64,000 nt of DNA from Symsagittifera roscoffensis (taxonomy: Eukaryota > Xenacoelomorpha > Acoela > Convolutidae): assembly GCF_963678635.1 (NCBI RefSeq), contig NC_087063.1:19408143-19472142 (forward strand), given 5' to 3'. Shown one piece after another: positions 39,801 through 51,100 of this stretch. Position numbers and translations under genes: made by a program. The notes beneath the pieces were generated by a model. It searched no databases, was not told where the DNA came from, and was given only the letters and a program-made list of their open reading frames with translations. Position 1 is the stretch's first letter. Each line of letters starts with the position of its first letter.

Positions 39801-40230
39801 AAACCTAAAACGTGTGAGTAAAAACGTGATTTATCTGGGGCTGCGTTCATGTTTTCTGTTTGTAAGATTTGAGGTTTTAATTAATTTTTAGTTTTTTGAT
39901 CGTGATTGAATGGAAACTACGTCTAGACATGTAATTAAGTTCTTTCTTAAAAATTGTTGTCGAGTTATTGTACTCCTAAATGCTGAAAAAAATGCTGGTC
40001 CTATGGACATTCCAAAGATCAGCCTTATAAATCATATTGTTGGTTTCCTATGACGAATTGTGTTGATTGCTTATCCAGAGAATAAATTATCTGATTGTAT
40101 GCACTATTCAGTTCGAGAGTGGTGTAGTTTTGTCCATTATTTTTTTAGAATAATTTGTATCGGTTCAGCAGGCCAGTTACATTTGGATTCGTCAATAATT
40201 GAGTTTAGATATCTAGCGTGAAGTATTAAA
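36878..40230 (-). mobile_element. Pol fossil, tandem copy 2, with two internal losses
   Basis: This copy starts at the AGGTTTGGTTTACCG string shared with 32,295 and follows copy 1 closely. Relative to copy 1 it lacks two internal blocks of roughly 0.55 and 0.7 kb, which accounts for 3.35 kb against 4.58 kb. The minus-strand integrase C-terminal remnant near 37,771-38,061 reads KGSYQIIDKPSDVT...LTQLYSSTG, against KGPYQIIAKPTDVT...LTQLYSFTG in the + element. RT remnants lie near 40,040-40,220. Confidence 0.8.
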
Positions 40231-43200
40231 TTTAGTGACTAACCTTCCGCTATAATAACTGGCTTCAGAAATGTATTGCTTTTTAATTACTGGTTTTAGC
40301 TTACTGGTGAAGTTAGTTCACATTGTTCCAGAGTATCCGAAAAAATTGTTTAATTACAAAATTTGTGAGTAAATTTACAAAATTTGTACCGACAATTAGA
40401 AAATTTGTAATTAGTTTTGTAGTTGTCGGTACTTTACTTGCGCATTTTTTCCTAAAAATTTCGTCTGGTGTTAGTGAGAGGTGTCACGTAGAATGAATTT
40501 TTCATTTTTCGTTTTTTGATTTAGCATATACATCGGTAAAATTCACAATTAAATTTGCTTATTTTTCAATTTCGTTTGCATTTATCTGCAAACGCTGAAA
40601 ACTAAAAAGAGACAAAGAAAAATTTGTTCTGGTGTGTTTTTGTACTTTGAAATATAGTTTAACTTAAGGTGTTTTAGTAGATCAACCTATCTTTGTTTTT
40701 ATTTTATTGATAAAATTTTTTGTCGATAGTTTTTCATATAGTTTTATAGATTGACAAATATATAAGAGGTTTAACACATTGTCATTTATATATGCTCTTT
40801 CTGTAACTGTATGTAGAGTATCACAGTATCTTGCACAGTATCTTGCAAGTCCTAGGGAAATGTTATTGTGTATGGTGAAAGGTTGTTACATAAAATTTGA
40901 TGTTTTCTGGACTAGTTTTTTCAAAATTTTTATTGTTGACTTTGTTACGCAGAAAATGTATGAACCCGACGGATTTCCCGGTCGGAATTGTAGAGATTGT
41001 GTGTACTTTGGTTAATGTTTTGTTTGTGGATGTGAGACTTTGAAAAACTGAACATGTATCCTGTTAAAGATTTTAAACGTTCTCTTTCCGTAATTTAAAC
41101 GTGGTAAAATTTTGAAAAGAATGGTGTTGATTTTTAAGATGATTTGTAATTTACAATTTATTATATTATTTGTTGGTATATGCTGAGTTAAAAATTAAAC
41201 TCCTATAAACTATTTTTATATCTTTGTAGTGTGGAATGTATCTATAAAAAATTTATTTAAAAATTCATAAGTTTTGGCTTTTGTTTGTTGATTGTACTTG
41301 AAGTTTAATTTTTCCATATTTTTTGCGAGTTTGTGCCTTGTGCTGTTGCTAATTTACTTGTTTCCTTTACGTGTCACAGATGGATAACTGATTGATTTTT
41401 TTTCCATGTATTTCGATTTATGATACTTGATTCTCAGCCTGACATTCTAGAAGAAAAGGTAATATCCAAATTTTTTTTAAATTGGTCTTCTATGCAACTT
41501 TTTGTTTTGTTTGTTGGCTTTTTCGAATTTTTACCTTTTTGCTTGAGCTAGTAGTATGTTGTGTGATGTTATTGGGTATGAAGTTTATAAATGACTTCTT
41601 TGCTTTTATTGACGTTTCTATCTAGTTGATCATTTCGATAATTAGTAGATTGAATTGGAGTTTCATGATTTGTAACACAATTTTCATTAGTGTAATTTCG
41701 AGATCACTACCGTTATTTGCGCTATTACAGTTAAATTGATTTAACTTTAAGGTGTTGGAGATTCATTTGTTTCAAAATCTATGGGATCAGTGGTTGCTTC
41801 AGAGTTATTCTAAACTTTTCAAATTTTCATTGGTGTTTTGAGTTGTTACTTCAGTGAGTTTGGTATGGTCAATTTGAGTTTTGAGAACTGTTATTACAAG
41901 GTGGTGATTTGGCGATTTTTTGAGAATTGAAATTGAAGTTTCCATTTCTGTATTTTTTATTGTTTTCCCCCTATCTATTATTGTTTCAATATTCATAAAT
42001 AGTATTTGTGTTTTTTTCTAAAATGATCGTTTGAATAATATCTATTGCGGTTTGTGAATAATTTCTAGAACGATCGTTTGAGTAATTTTGCTACACTTTT
42101 TGAAATTGATTGATTTCTACAGTAATTACAATGATTTTTTCAGTCTGAGTTTGATATCCAGTAATTATTTCTATAGTGACTATTACGGCTATTGTAACTG
42201 CTATATTTATTTTTTTTTGTAATAAGAGTTTCTTCTGTCTGAGAATCTTTCTCTCTTTCTCTGGAGTTTTTATCCGTATGAAGATTGTGGTCTATAATAG
42301 TTGAAGTTTGATGGTAGTGATTTTTTTACTTTGAACATTATTACTTTGATTATTTCTACTAGGTAAATTTAGATCTTTTTTCATGTACTGGTAAAAAGAT
42401 GTATGTGATTTTTTATGTTATGTTAGTCAATTTGATTTATTTTGTTGTTTTTGTCAAAATTTGCTGATGTTGTGGATGTCTCGTCTGAAATAGTTTAGCT
42501 TTTTTTTGAATGAGGGTTTTTCTTTAAATTTTGGTTTCTGTCGTATGAAACAATTATTTGTGTTAGTTCATTTTCATAGATCTGTAGATTGTTTATAGGT
42601 GACGTAGTTGTAATTTTTAGTACTGTAGTTTTCTGTTCCTTCTGACTCCATTGTGATTTCTGCTTGTTCTAATATTAAACTCAAACTCAAAAGTTGTTTC
42701 GAGAATTGATGAATGATGTGATGCTTTTTTCTTGAATAGCTTTTTGTTCTTGCGGTGTTAAGGTCACCATTATATAAAGAAAACGCATTTTGTTCAATGT
42801 TTTTGTTTTTACAGCTAGTTGCTTGATTGTTTCATTTGGTAGTCTGCGGATTTTGTTACATAAATATCTTTGATGATGTATATTTCTTTCCGAATCGAAT
42901 GTTTTTGAAAATTGTTTTTTGGAGCGTTTCCGATCGGATTTTATTTGAGCAACCGGAAAGATAAGTATTAATGCATTTTGTATTTTTTATGGTAAAACTG
43001 GATAATTTTTTTCATCTGCTTCGTCGACTGTGCTTTGTTTTTTTGCTGTACGTCTGTGAATCCATTTTAGGGGAATAAGTGTTTTATAGATTCTTGTACT
43101 ATATTTGATCAAAGATTTGTTGATACCGCATTTTAACAATATTCAATAAAGTTTTGAGGATCTGTTCCTGTGACAACCCTTAGGGCTTTGTTTGATGTTG

Positions 43201-44925
43201 TTGATGATCCTCCCATAAAGTATGGGTTCATTGATATTTGTAAAGATTCTGCTGTCTTTGGTCAATGAGTAAAATTTGTGAGCTGATGCCTACTGGTTTC
43301 AAGTTGTTGCAAGCAATAAGGCAATGGTATCTTATTTTTAATGCTTCAGGTTTGTAGTTTTGATTATTTAATGCATTTTGTAATGGAAAATTTTGGTTTA
43401 AAAACATGGGCTTAGGTTTACTGGGTATTTCGTTTTCATTGTTTTTTTTTGTGAATCTAAGCAAAATTCTAAAAAATCTGGTAGTTTTTGTTTTTCCATT
43501 GATTCTGCAGGTATTTTAAATCAGGTGGTTATTAATTTTTTAAAACTAATCTCATCATCTCACCTTCTGAGGAATTGTTTTGACTTCTTCGTCCATGTTT
43601 TATCTTCTGTTTGTGAAAAAAAAAGAATTTTCAAATGGATCTGTTTGGGTGTCCTTTTTTTATGCTGACTGTCAATTTGTGTTTGTTTAGTTTATACAAA
43701 ATGACTGTCAATTTGTGTTTGTTTAATTTATTTTTGGTAAAATGTGTGCTCTACGGGGTGCAAAAATTTTTGTTGAGTTTGATCTGCTAAAAGATTGTTA
43801 ATACCAATATTTGCGAAAAAGCGAAAATGTCAAAGTTATGGTTTGAAAAATGATTGGCTTTTTGCTGTTTTCTTCTAATGGTACGTTTTGTTTATTGTAA
43901 GTCTGTATATTTCATAATCAATAGTGTAATTTACACTAAGGGGAATTGGTTTAACTATTGATTGTATTTTTGGTTGCTAGAGTGGTATTTTTTTGCGGTG
44001 TTGTAATTGTGGTGTTATAATTGTCGCGTGTATTGGTGAGATACTTGTTGTGTTGTACTGCCAGTTTTGTAACATTTTTTTTCAGTTGTTAAGTGTAATG
44101 GATTTGAAAATTTTGTTGATTTATTGTTGTTGTTCCGTTTAAACGATCTCTTGCATGTATGAATGTTGAGTTTAAACTGGTATTATCTTTTCTGTTTCGA
44201 AAATTGTTTTCTATTTTATTCGTGCTGAATCTGTTCTGAAGGTGATGATTATTAAACTATAATCATCTATTGAAGTTTTTTGAATCGCTGAGCGTGATAA
44301 AGCGTTTGGTATGTCATTAATTATAACATGATATTATTCGGGGTCCCAATCATAATCTGATTGGTCTGCTAAATTTCTTTCATCGTGACAGTTTGTGCGA
44401 AATTGTTTTCTGGATTGTCGTATAAGACAAGAAGGTATAAGGATATGTCTGTGTCGATCAGATTCTCTTTTTTAGATATTGAGCTTGCTCGTTGCGATTT
44501 TTGATGTTGTATGTTTTTGATGTACAAAAATTTTGATTCTCTATGTCATCTGTTTGAATTATCTATGATGGAGTACATTATTTGGTTTTGGCGGTAAAAT
44601 TTCATTTTTTTAAAATGCATATTCTGACGTTACGTTGCACAGATTGGATAAGTAGTAGTAAGTATCTGGCTTTTGATTTTACTTCGGGAATTTCTTTTTT
44701 GCGTGGGCTATAGCTTTTGTCAAATAAACGGATGATAATTCGTAAGATAAGGTCATCCTCAAAATTAATGTCGTGTTCTTGAATCAAATTTTTTGAAGTG
44801 ATATTAATAATAATTTTTAATGTTCAATGTGTCTATAGATTGATTCTAATTATAAGTTCAGAATTTTTTTTGAAATTTGTTTTCAACTTTGAATGTAATT
44901 TGTTTTGTGAGGTTGTTTCTAACTG
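40230..44925 (-). mobile_element. Gag/protease-side fossil, first tandem unit
   Basis: The minus-strand composition is Asn/Thr/Ile/Lys-rich, like the + element's gag-NC-linker region, with low-complexity Thr/Ile tracts around 41.8-42.3 kb. The segment at 44,602-44,787 (LILRIIIRLFDKSYSPRKKE, minus strand) aligns with the gag N-terminal region of the + element (LLLNLFEPGISPCKTEFPDV). A fragment at 43,228-43,464 belongs to the gag side. The 40,697-44,925 stretch behaves as one unit of a 4.23-kb tandem duplication. Broken. Confidence 0.65.
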
Positions 44926-46585
44926 TTTTTATTTTATTGATAAAATTTTTTGTCGATAGTTTTTCATATAAGTTTATAGATTGACAAATATATAAGAGGT
45001 TTAACACATTGTCATTTATATATGCTCTTTCTGTAACTGTATGTAGAGTATCACAGTATCTTGCACAGTATCTTGCAAGTCCTAGGGAAATGTTATTGTG
45101 TATGGTGAAAGGTTGTTACATAAAATTTGATGTTTTCTGGACTAGTTTTTTCAAAATTTTTATTGTTGACTTTGTTACGCAGAAAATGTATGAACCCGAC
45201 GGATTTCCCGGTCGGAATTGTAGAGATTGTGTGTACTTTGGTTAATGTTTTGTTTGTGGATGTGAGACTTTGAAAAACTGAACATGTATCCTGTTAAAGA
45301 TTTTAAACGTTCTCTTTCCGTAATTTAAACGTGGTAAAATTTTGAAAAAAATGGTGTTGATTTTTAAGATGATTTGTAATTTACAATTTATTATATTATT
45401 TGTTGGTATATGCTGAGTTAAAAATTAAACTCCTATAAACTATTTTTATATCTTTGTAGTGTGGAATGTATCTATAAAAAATTTATTTAAAAATTCATAA
45501 GTTTTGGGTTTTGTTTGTTGATTGTAGTTGAAGTTTAATTTTTCCATATTTTTTGCGAGTTTGTGCCTTGTGCTGTTGCTAATTTACTTGTTTCCTTTAC
45601 GTGTCACAGATGGATAACTGATTGATTTTTTTTCCATGTATTTCGATTTATGATACTTGATTCTCAGCCTGACATTCTAGAAGAAAAGGTAATATCCAAA
45701 TTTTTTTTAAATTGGTCTTCTATGCAACTTTTTGTTTTGTTTGTTGGCTTTTTCGAATTTTTACCTTTTTGCTTGAGCTAGTAGTATGTTGTGTGATGTT
45801 ATTGGGTATGAAGTTAGTTTATAAATGAGTTTAAACTGGTATTATCTTTTCTGTTTCGAAAATTGTTTTCTATTTTATTCGTGCTGAATCTGTTCTGAAG
45901 GTGATGATTATTAAACTATATTCATCTATTGAAGTTTTTTGAATCGCTGAGCGTGATAAAGCGTTTGGTATGTCATTAATTATAACATGATATTATTCAG
46001 GGTCCCAATCATAATCTGATTGGTCTGCTAAATTTCTTTCATCGTGACAGTTTGTGCGAAATTGTTTTCTGGATTGTCGTATAAGACAAGAAGGTATAAG
46101 GATATGTCTGTGTCGATCAGATTCTCTTTTTTAGATATTGAGCTTGCTCGTTGCGATTTTTGATGTTGTATGTTTTTGATGTACAAAAATTTTGATTCTC
46201 TATGTCATCTGTTTGAATTATCTATGATGGAGTACATTATTTGGTTTTGGCGGTAAAATTTCATTTTTTTAAAATGCATATTCTGACGTTACGTTGCACA
46301 GATTGGATAAGTAGTAGTAAGTATCTGGCTTTTGATTTTACTTCGGGAATTTCTTTTTTGCGTGGGCTATAGCTTTTGTCAAATAAACGGATGATAATTC
46401 GTAAGATAAGGTCATCCTCAAAATTAATGTCGTGTTCTTGAATCAAATTTTTTGAAGTGATATTAATAATAATTTTTAATGTTCAATGTGTCTATAGATT
46501 GATTCCAATTATAAGTTCAGAATTTTTTTTGAAATTTGTTTTCAACTTTGAATGTAATTTGTTTTGTGAGGTTGTTTTTTTTCTA
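44926..46585 (-). mobile_element. Gag/protease-side fossil, second tandem unit with internal loss
   Basis: 44,926-45,826 is nearly identical to 40,697-41,598, and 45,826-46,585 is nearly identical to 44,166-44,925. The simplest reading is a tandem duplication of a 4.23-kb unit whose second copy then lost about 2.6 kb. Identity is very high, so this is recent compared with the decay of the element itself. Confidence 0.8.
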
Positions 46586-48000
46586 CTCAATAAAACCTCT
46601 TTTTTGTGTTTGTGGTGTTACATCAAGATCATATCGGAAGACCTCAAAAAAAAATTTCTTCAAATACTTCCTATTTTTTCATTTCCTAAATTTGATGTTG
46701 ACGAAATGTTGATGCAAAATGTTAAGATGAAATATTGATGCAAAATTCTGAAACTGTTAGTCCTCAATTATTTCTTGATAATTGCTCTAAGTCTTCTAGT
46801 CGTTTATTTGTTGTTGTAAGTCGGGTTAGAGAGAGAGTAAATCATTTTAACTTTTTGATATGAACTGCTTTAAAACGAGTGGCGTTCTCTACATTTAAGT
46901 TTTCTTAATCTCTCTTGAAAAGGAAACGATATGAGATCGAAGGTAGGAGAATTGTAGATTAATCCACAGGTTTCAAGTATAATAAGAACGGAAGTAGATG
47001 GTTAGAGCTTACTCTTTTTAAAGTTTGTTTTAACCCTGGGTCAAACAAGAGGTAGGGTTCAAGTGAAGGATAGTAACCGAAGTTCTCCATTGTTCAGGCT
47101 AAATTGAATGGTGAGTTTCGAAAGTAAACGTTTTCAATTAGTCCTGAGTGGTTTAAATAGTTGGAAAGTGAATCGACAGGATGTGTCGTTAGCCATTTAG
47201 ATAAAAGGATGGGTTGATTTTGGAATGCTTGAATTTAATAGATGCAAGGAAAACCTTGATAATCTAGGTTTTAACAGGACAAAAATCTTTTAAGATTCAT
47301 GATCCAAGGACTGACTCATGGTCCAAGGAGTGACTTTGATGATCTTAATTTTGGAACAAATTATAAATTTTGGTGAAGTTAAAGATTCAACGAAGAACAT
47401 CGATGATCTTGCAATTAAAAACTATGTTAGTTTTTGGAACAAAAAATTAAATTTAGTTAAAAAAAATTATAGGATTTTTTGTTCAATTACTTTATATTGA
47501 ATATTTTAGATAACAGAGTTAAAAGAAAACAAGTCAATTAACACTGATAATTATTCACAATGAAGTTTCACAATTATTTTATATTTTTAATTTTTGGTTT
47601 ATTGTTTGTGTTGTAATTGATTTTAAAAAATAAAAAACTTTTAAACAATTTACTGCAGATTTAGAATTTTGGGGTGAATGAACTTAAATGGAAGTCTTAT
47701 CGGTATTGATGGTTATATTACTGTTAGTTCATTATGATAGTAATCAGTTTTATAAAAATTATTTTTTTTTCAAATTTACAGCTCAATTTGATGCAATTAA
47801 CATATTTTTACTGATTTTTACTGCAGAAATAATTTTTGGTCAATTTTGATCGTTTTTGCTTAATTTTTGCTTTGCAATGCAGATTTGGTTTTTCCACGTC
47901 GTTAAAAAAGTTCGTTTTGAATAACTATTGTCTTTATTGGACTTAATGAGACGTGGAAATAAGCTATTTTTCATCTTTTTCCTTTGACTTGTTAAATTAT
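46586..48000 (-). mobile_element. ORF0 end and 5' leader fossil
   Basis: The reverse complement near 46,480-46,510 contains the AATTGGAATCAA...AGACACATTGA stretch matching the ORF0 C-terminal region of the + element (near 52,372-52,398). The 46,800-47,950 stretch matches the + leader in reverse: CAAGTGAAGGAT...CCGAAGTTCTTC-like, AGTCCTGAGTGG, and two GATCCAAGG/GGTCCAAGG motifs near 47,300-47,330, corresponding to the + leader repeats. This places the 5' end of the minus-strand fossil just right of here. Confidence 0.7.
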
Positions 48001-48465
48001 TGCTAAAACTTAGTTAGTTGTAGGTTTGCTCGAGACTCGTTGGTGGCAGAGTTCGAGTTTAGGTCCGGGGTGGCCTTGTTATAGAGTAATTTCGGACAGA
48101 GTACACAGTCTATTTGTCACGCAATCTGTTTTGGGTCGGATAGTTTCGACAAATGTCGACATGAAACGGCCTATTGAGTTTACGTCCGGGTGGCTCACTC
48201 ATAGAGTAATTTCAGATAAGGTACACCGTCTGCTCGTCACGCTATCTTATTTTCGGCCGGATAGAAACGTGCAATTCCTTAGTCTAATTCCAATCCTAAT
48301 CTTTTTCTTATATTTCGTAGTCTCAATAGATCAAGAGATATACTGGGTTTCTTGCGAAGTTAGAGGAGAGAAGAAAGCGACCGATATCACTTTTTTCATT
48401 ATTTTTCTGGACTACTAGGGTTTCAGGTTTACAGAGCTAGAGTAAGATTAAGTCATGGATCATGA
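48000..48465 (-). mobile_element. 5' LTR remnant of the minus-strand fossil
   Basis: It shares GTCACGCTATCTTATTTTCG and GCCGGATAG with the reverse complement of 50,640-50,740, and the TCATGGATCATGATTGGC stretch with the array modules. A sub-motif (GAGTAATTTC...GTCACGC) is present twice, near 48,080-48,130 and 48,205-48,250, an internal duplication not seen in the + LTR. Exact LTR ends are not resolved. Confidence 0.7.
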
Positions 48466-49085
48466 TTGGCTAGTAATATATAAATTACAGGAATTAAAAT
48501 ATAAATAAGATAACTATTTTCAAAATGGTTCCTAAATTTTTTTGGTTAAGTTATCATGATTCTAATCAGGAAGGTTGCGAACAAAAACGGAGTCCTTCCG
48601 GTTTTTTTTTTCGTTTTTTCATTTTCGGCTTTTTACATCATCCTCTTCATTAAAACTGTACACAAAGTGTCCTATTAATTGCGCAACAAATTTCCCAGAC
48701 AAGAATTTTTTCTTCTTCATTCACCCGGGTTGATCTTCGAAGGTGTCCACAGGCTCCCGAAGTTTGCTCATTCATTTTATAATACAGTTTTTAAGGCAAA
48801 GAGGCAACTTGAAAAATCAACGATTCCTCTAAATGGCAGAATTTTTAGAAATTGGCTGATTTAAATTAAACTGAAAAAGTTTTAGAAAGACCTGAGAGTT
48901 TCGTGAAAAATTTGATCAGTTTTTATTAAACAACTTACTGTAAAAATCTTTTAACCCGCATCAAAAACTTAATTATTCATATCTTAACATTTTGAAAAAT
49001 TTGAAATTCTTTCTGATGTCCCTTCGGCTAGAAATCCAGTTGGCTTGTTGCCCATTTAATTTGGGGTTGTTGTTCGAAAAACATA
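48466..49085. other. Spacer between the two head-to-head elements
   Basis: No gene or recognisable repeat is seen. The strand composition is mixed, unlike the T/G-rich left side and the A/C-rich right side. A 61-codon open frame at 48,679-48,864 has no recognisable motif and is probably chance. Confidence 0.5.
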
Positions 49086-49811
49086 TTTTTGTTCCGACTT
49101 TCGATACGAAAGTAACGGAATATTTGTGCTCGGGGTGGGTTTTTTTTCTTCAGACAAATTTCGACTTTTAACTAGCCACTTTTGACGGAAATTTTTTATA
49201 TCATTCAAAAGGTATTGTTGTCCTGAGGTTAAATTTGAAAAGATATTTCACCTGTGATCATTTTTCGTAGAGTTATGAGGGTTTAAAGATTGCCATTTTG
49301 ACCAATTTGGGACAATTAACGCGCGATATAATTCGCGCTATTTACGCGTAAGCGGAGATTTAATCCGTCTTATAATTGTTCCAAATTGGTTGAACGAAGC
49401 TTATTTGCCATAATTGATTTGTTACAAGGAACGAAATCTCTCTTTTTGTTCCGACTTTCGATACGAAAGTAACGGAATATTTGTGCTCGGGGTGGGTTTT
49501 TTTTTCTTCAGACAAACTTCGACTTTTTAACTAGCCATTTTTGACGGAATTTTTTCATATCATTCAAAAGGTATTGCTGTCCTGCGCTTAAATTTGAAAA
49601 GATATTTCGCCTGTGATTATTTTTCGTAAAGTTATGAGGGTTTAAAGATTGCCATTTTGGCCATTTTGACCAATTTGGGACAATTAACGCGCGATATAAT
49701 TCGCGCTATTAACGCGTAAGCGGAGATTTAATCCGTCTTATAAATCGTTCCAAATTGGTTGAACGAAGCTTATTTGCCATAATTGATGTGATACAAACGA
49801 AAACCATCTTT
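49085..49811. repeat. Tandem repeat, 2 x ~357 bp, with two hairpins per unit
   Basis: Units start at 49,091 and 49,448 and are highly similar. Each opens with a hairpin of arms ACTTTCG and CGAAAGT, extended by TTCCG/CGGAA (49,092-49,120 and 49,449-49,477). Each also holds GCGCGA-TATAAT-TCGCGC (49,321-49,338 and 49,689-49,706), flanked by ACGCG strings and CGGA...TCCG. The second unit has a short extra GCCATTTTG. No coding potential. A non-autonomous mobile element or a nascent satellite are both possible. Confidence 0.85.
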
Positions 49812-50162
49812 TTGTACTTTATATGGCGTGTGGGGGGATGATTTTCATAAAAAATTTCAAATTTTAGAAAAAATTTTTTTTGTATTATTTCATATAATGT
49901 TTTTATGTTATTACTGCTGCTCCATAAACCTTCAAAAGCAGTCGGAACATTCAGGGCTTCGCCCTGATACGAGCAGTCTTGTTGTACTTTATATGGCGTG
50001 TGGGGAGATGATTTTCACAAAAAATTTCAAATTTTAGAAAAAATTTTCATTTCATTCTATTTAAATTAATTTTTTTATGCTTTTACTGCTGCTCAATAAA
50101 CCTTAAAAGGCAGTCGGAACATTCAGGGCTTCGCCCTTCGCCCTGATACGAGCAGTCTTGTA
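49812..50162. repeat. Tandem repeat, 2 x ~170-180 bp, with CAGGGC-TTC-GCCCTG hairpin
   Basis: Units start at TTGTACTTTATATGGCGTG (49,812 and 49,982). Each ends with TACTGCTGCTC, an AGCAGTCGGAACATTCAGGG stretch with the hairpin, and a second AGCAGTC. The second unit carries a 9-base duplication, TTCGCCC-type, inside the hairpin loop region. The family is not recognised. Confidence 0.8.
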
Positions 50163-50330
50163 TAATTTCAAAATTAATACATGAATGGCGGAAAATCTAC
50201 GCTGGTTATTCAGGGAACTGACTGATGCATCGGTTGTTCAAACAATCAATTTTTCTATTGTGTCAAATTTATTCTTCCTTTTTGATTCCGCATCTCGCAA
50301 AGGACTGACTCAAGGCACTATGAGCCCCAT
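50163..50330. other. Unassigned junction sequence
   Basis: Short stretch between the tandem repeats and the region with clear LTR homology. It may hold the true 5' end of the + LTR, but no boundary can be fixed without the 3' LTR, which is outside the window. Confidence 0.4.
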
Positions 50331-51100
50331 TGGAACCTGATCTAAACTACATTTTATGATTGGATAAATTAGATATTTTACCAATGTAAAGTATTTAATA
50401 TTAACCAATCATGATCCATCTAACTAACAATCCACTTATTTGTAAGTGCTGAAATTACTTGTAATTTCAGCACCAGAGAGATTTGAATTTAACTTAGAAA
50501 TTAGTTGAACTCTCCCGAGTACTTCAGCAGCCGCAATAAACCAGTATACCCTAGATCTATTGAGCCTAGCAGAGACTAGTTAAACAACCTGAGACTAGAT
50601 AGTATAAGAGTAAGATTAGGATCGGTATTAGACTAAGAAGTTGCACGAATCTATCCGGCCGAAAATAAGATAGCGTGACGAGCAGACGGTGTACCCTATC
50701 CGAAATTACTCTATGAGTTATACCCATCGGTCCTAACTCATCTGGTGCGACCATAAGTCTCGAACAAGACCTTAATAGCTTAGCATTAACCAATAATAGA
50801 TTAGAATTTAGACAAAACATTTACAAAATGTTATACGACAATAATTTAATCGAAATGTCTCTACGACTCAATAGATCAGAGCCAATATTCCGAACGATAA
50901 CAGAACTACCCGGAATTGGAAGAAGACCTCGAACCAGAGACGACATACGACAAAGCAGAAACTTACCATATAGTTATATGATAGTTCGGCAAAAGCCAGA
51001 ACAAACTTTTGTATTTAGAATACTACTAGCAATGAATTTAGATTTTCATTTGCAAACATAAAATTTTGAAGTCAACCTTCAAAATCATTTCAGGCGCTAA
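50330..51100 (+). mobile_element. 5' LTR of the + strand Ty3-like element (ends approximate)
   Basis: The reverse complement of this region matches the fossil LTR at 48,000-48,465 and the LTR modules of the array, including the CCGGCCGAAAATAAGATAGC and CCAATCATGATCCAT strings. This makes it the LTR of a + oriented relative, expected to supply promoter and polyadenylation signals. Neither end nor the primer binding site could be pinned, because the partner LTR lies beyond the window. Confidence 0.65.
50446..50473. promoter_or_regulatory. Perfect 13-bp inverted repeat inside the LTR
   Basis: Arms GTGCTGAAATTAC and GTAATTTCAGCAC are separated by two bases. It lies in the presumed upstream (U3-like) part of the + LTR, so it could be a dimeric transcription-factor site or a hairpin. 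I did not find it in the fossil LTRs. Confidence 0.7.

Noticed and set aside
40779-45245. Two identical 78-codon + strand frames
   Set aside because: Identity is explained by the recent 4.23-kb tandem duplication. They are antisense to gag-side fossil sequence.
48026-48418. 130-codon + strand frame as a gene
   Set aside because: The region is the LTR of the minus-strand fossil, and its repeated peptide strings reflect an internal LTR duplication.
50330-51100. Assigning a primer binding site and tRNA primer
   Set aside because: LTR ends cannot be fixed without the 3' LTR, and no 12-18 base tRNA 3'-end complement was convincing.
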